DNA from: an uncultured Ignavibacteriales bacterium
GTDB taxonomy: Bacteria > Bacteroidota > Ignavibacteria > Ignavibacteriales > Ignavibacteriaceae
Length of the DNA stretch: 7,464 nt
Assembly: GCA_903915485.1 (NCBI GenBank)
Contig: CAIWTC010000368.1
Coordinates: forward strand, 1 to 7,464
Direction of reading: 5' to 3'
Shown here: positions 7,130-7,464 of the stretch, in pieces
Layout: each line of letters begins with the position of its first letter
Position numbering within the stretch: the first letter of the stretch is position 1
Position numbers and translations under genes: made by a program
Notes under the pieces: model-generated
The model's database searches: none
What the model saw: the letters and a program-made list of their open reading frames with translations, nothing else
Told to the model about the DNA's origin: nothing

Positions 7130-7464
7130 GTGAAATATTTATCTCTTTTTTTGATGCTATTATTTGTTTCATACAGGGTGTCTGCACAATCATTTTTGGG
7201 GAGCAGAACATCGGCGCTGTGTAGTGCCGAATTAGTTTCAGAGAAGAGTATTCTTACTGCAACAGTTTGCCCTGCAACACTATCAAGATTCAGGTCGTCA
7301 TCTATTGAGGTTGCATATAGTCCCGCACCTTTTGGATTACAAGAACTCAAGACATTCAGTTTCGGCGCCTCCTCCAATTATTCGTTTGCCGACATTGGTT
7401 TGTTTGTTGAGAATTACGGATACGAATTATTTGCACAGAACCGTGTACAGGTGGTTCTAAGTAG
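7130..7464 (+). CDS. PorV/PorQ-like outer-membrane beta-barrel protein, 3'-truncated
   Basis: A + strand frame opens after the TAA at 7109-7111 and runs to the window end without a stop, giving 111 visible residues from the GTG at 7130. The start MKYLSLFLMLLFVSYRVSAQ is a clear signal peptide, with probable cleavage after VSA. The mature N-terminus (FLGSRTSALCSAELVSEKSILTATVCPATLSRFRSS, then SIEVAYSPAPFGLQELKTFSFGASSNYSFADIGLFVENYGYELFAQNRV) follows the layout of PorV/PorQ and related FadL-like barrels: an 'ARxxALGxA' helix, a short 'NPAxL' plug segment (here CPATL, with Asn replaced by Cys), then alternating amphipathic strands. An ATG at 7154 is an alternative start but would cut the signal peptide. 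PorV and PorQ are outer-membrane components of type IX secretion; other members of this superfamily have unrelated or unknown roles, so the precise function is open. Transcribed divergently from the PorD-like gene. Confidence 0.75.
   Translation, partial: MKYLSLFLMLLFVSYRVSAQSFLGSRTSALCSAELVSEKSILTATVCPATLSRFRSSSIEVAYSPAPFGLQELKTFSFGASSNYSFADIGLFVENYGYELFAQNRVQVVLS

Noticed and set aside
7099..7377. 92-codon frame on the - strand upstream of the PorD-like gene
   Set aside because: It lies antisense to the signal-peptide-bearing + strand frame starting at 7130, fills the divergent spacer, and its translation has no recognisable domain or signal.

Overview
The window looks like a moderately AT-rich chromosome segment from the Bacteroidota/Chlorobiota/Ignavibacteriota group, most like an Ignavibacteria-type organism. 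Three things suggest this: a DUF4835 (PorD-type) protein, the start of a PorV/PorQ-like outer-membrane barrel protein, and a membrane protein of the kind with a glutamine-amidotransferase-like fold and a C-terminal anchor. I could not run a search, so the lineage is an inference from recognised families.

Layout. On the + strand, positions 1-1149 hold the 3' part of a large membrane-anchored protein; its start lies outside the window. Its stop overlaps the start of a ComF-family phosphoribosyltransferase gene (1149-1832). A 60-bp convergent gap follows. From 7061 down to 1893 the - strand carries a tight five-gene run. In transcription order it encodes a DUF4835/PorD-like exported protein, a membrane-fusion (HlyD/MacA-type) adaptor, a MacB/LolD-type ABC ATPase, and two FtsX/MacB-type permeases. 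The four intergenic gaps are 28, 7, 9 and 10 bp. In the last two junctions the Shine-Dalgarno sequence of the downstream permease overlaps the stop codon of the gene before it. At 7062-7129 a 68-bp divergent spacer separates this run from a + strand gene. That gene starts with GTG at 7130 and runs off the window. It has a clear signal peptide and resembles the N-terminus of PorV/PorQ-like barrels.

How the genes may work together. The adaptor, ATPase and two permeases form a complete inner-membrane and periplasmic part of a MacAB/DevBCA-like tripartite exporter. The two permeases are distinct and would form a heterodimer. The adaptor hairpin keeps an R-x3-L-x6-S/T TolC-docking pattern, but no TolC-like gene is present here, so the outer-membrane channel must be encoded elsewhere. 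The PorD-like gene leads the operon and a PorV/PorQ-like gene diverges from it, which hints at an envelope or type IX secretion context. That functional link is inference only. I saw no RNA genes, mobile elements, CRISPR arrays or broken genes. Apart from the gene linkage and a few regulatory-scale details, the region looks like ordinary core or near-core chromosome.
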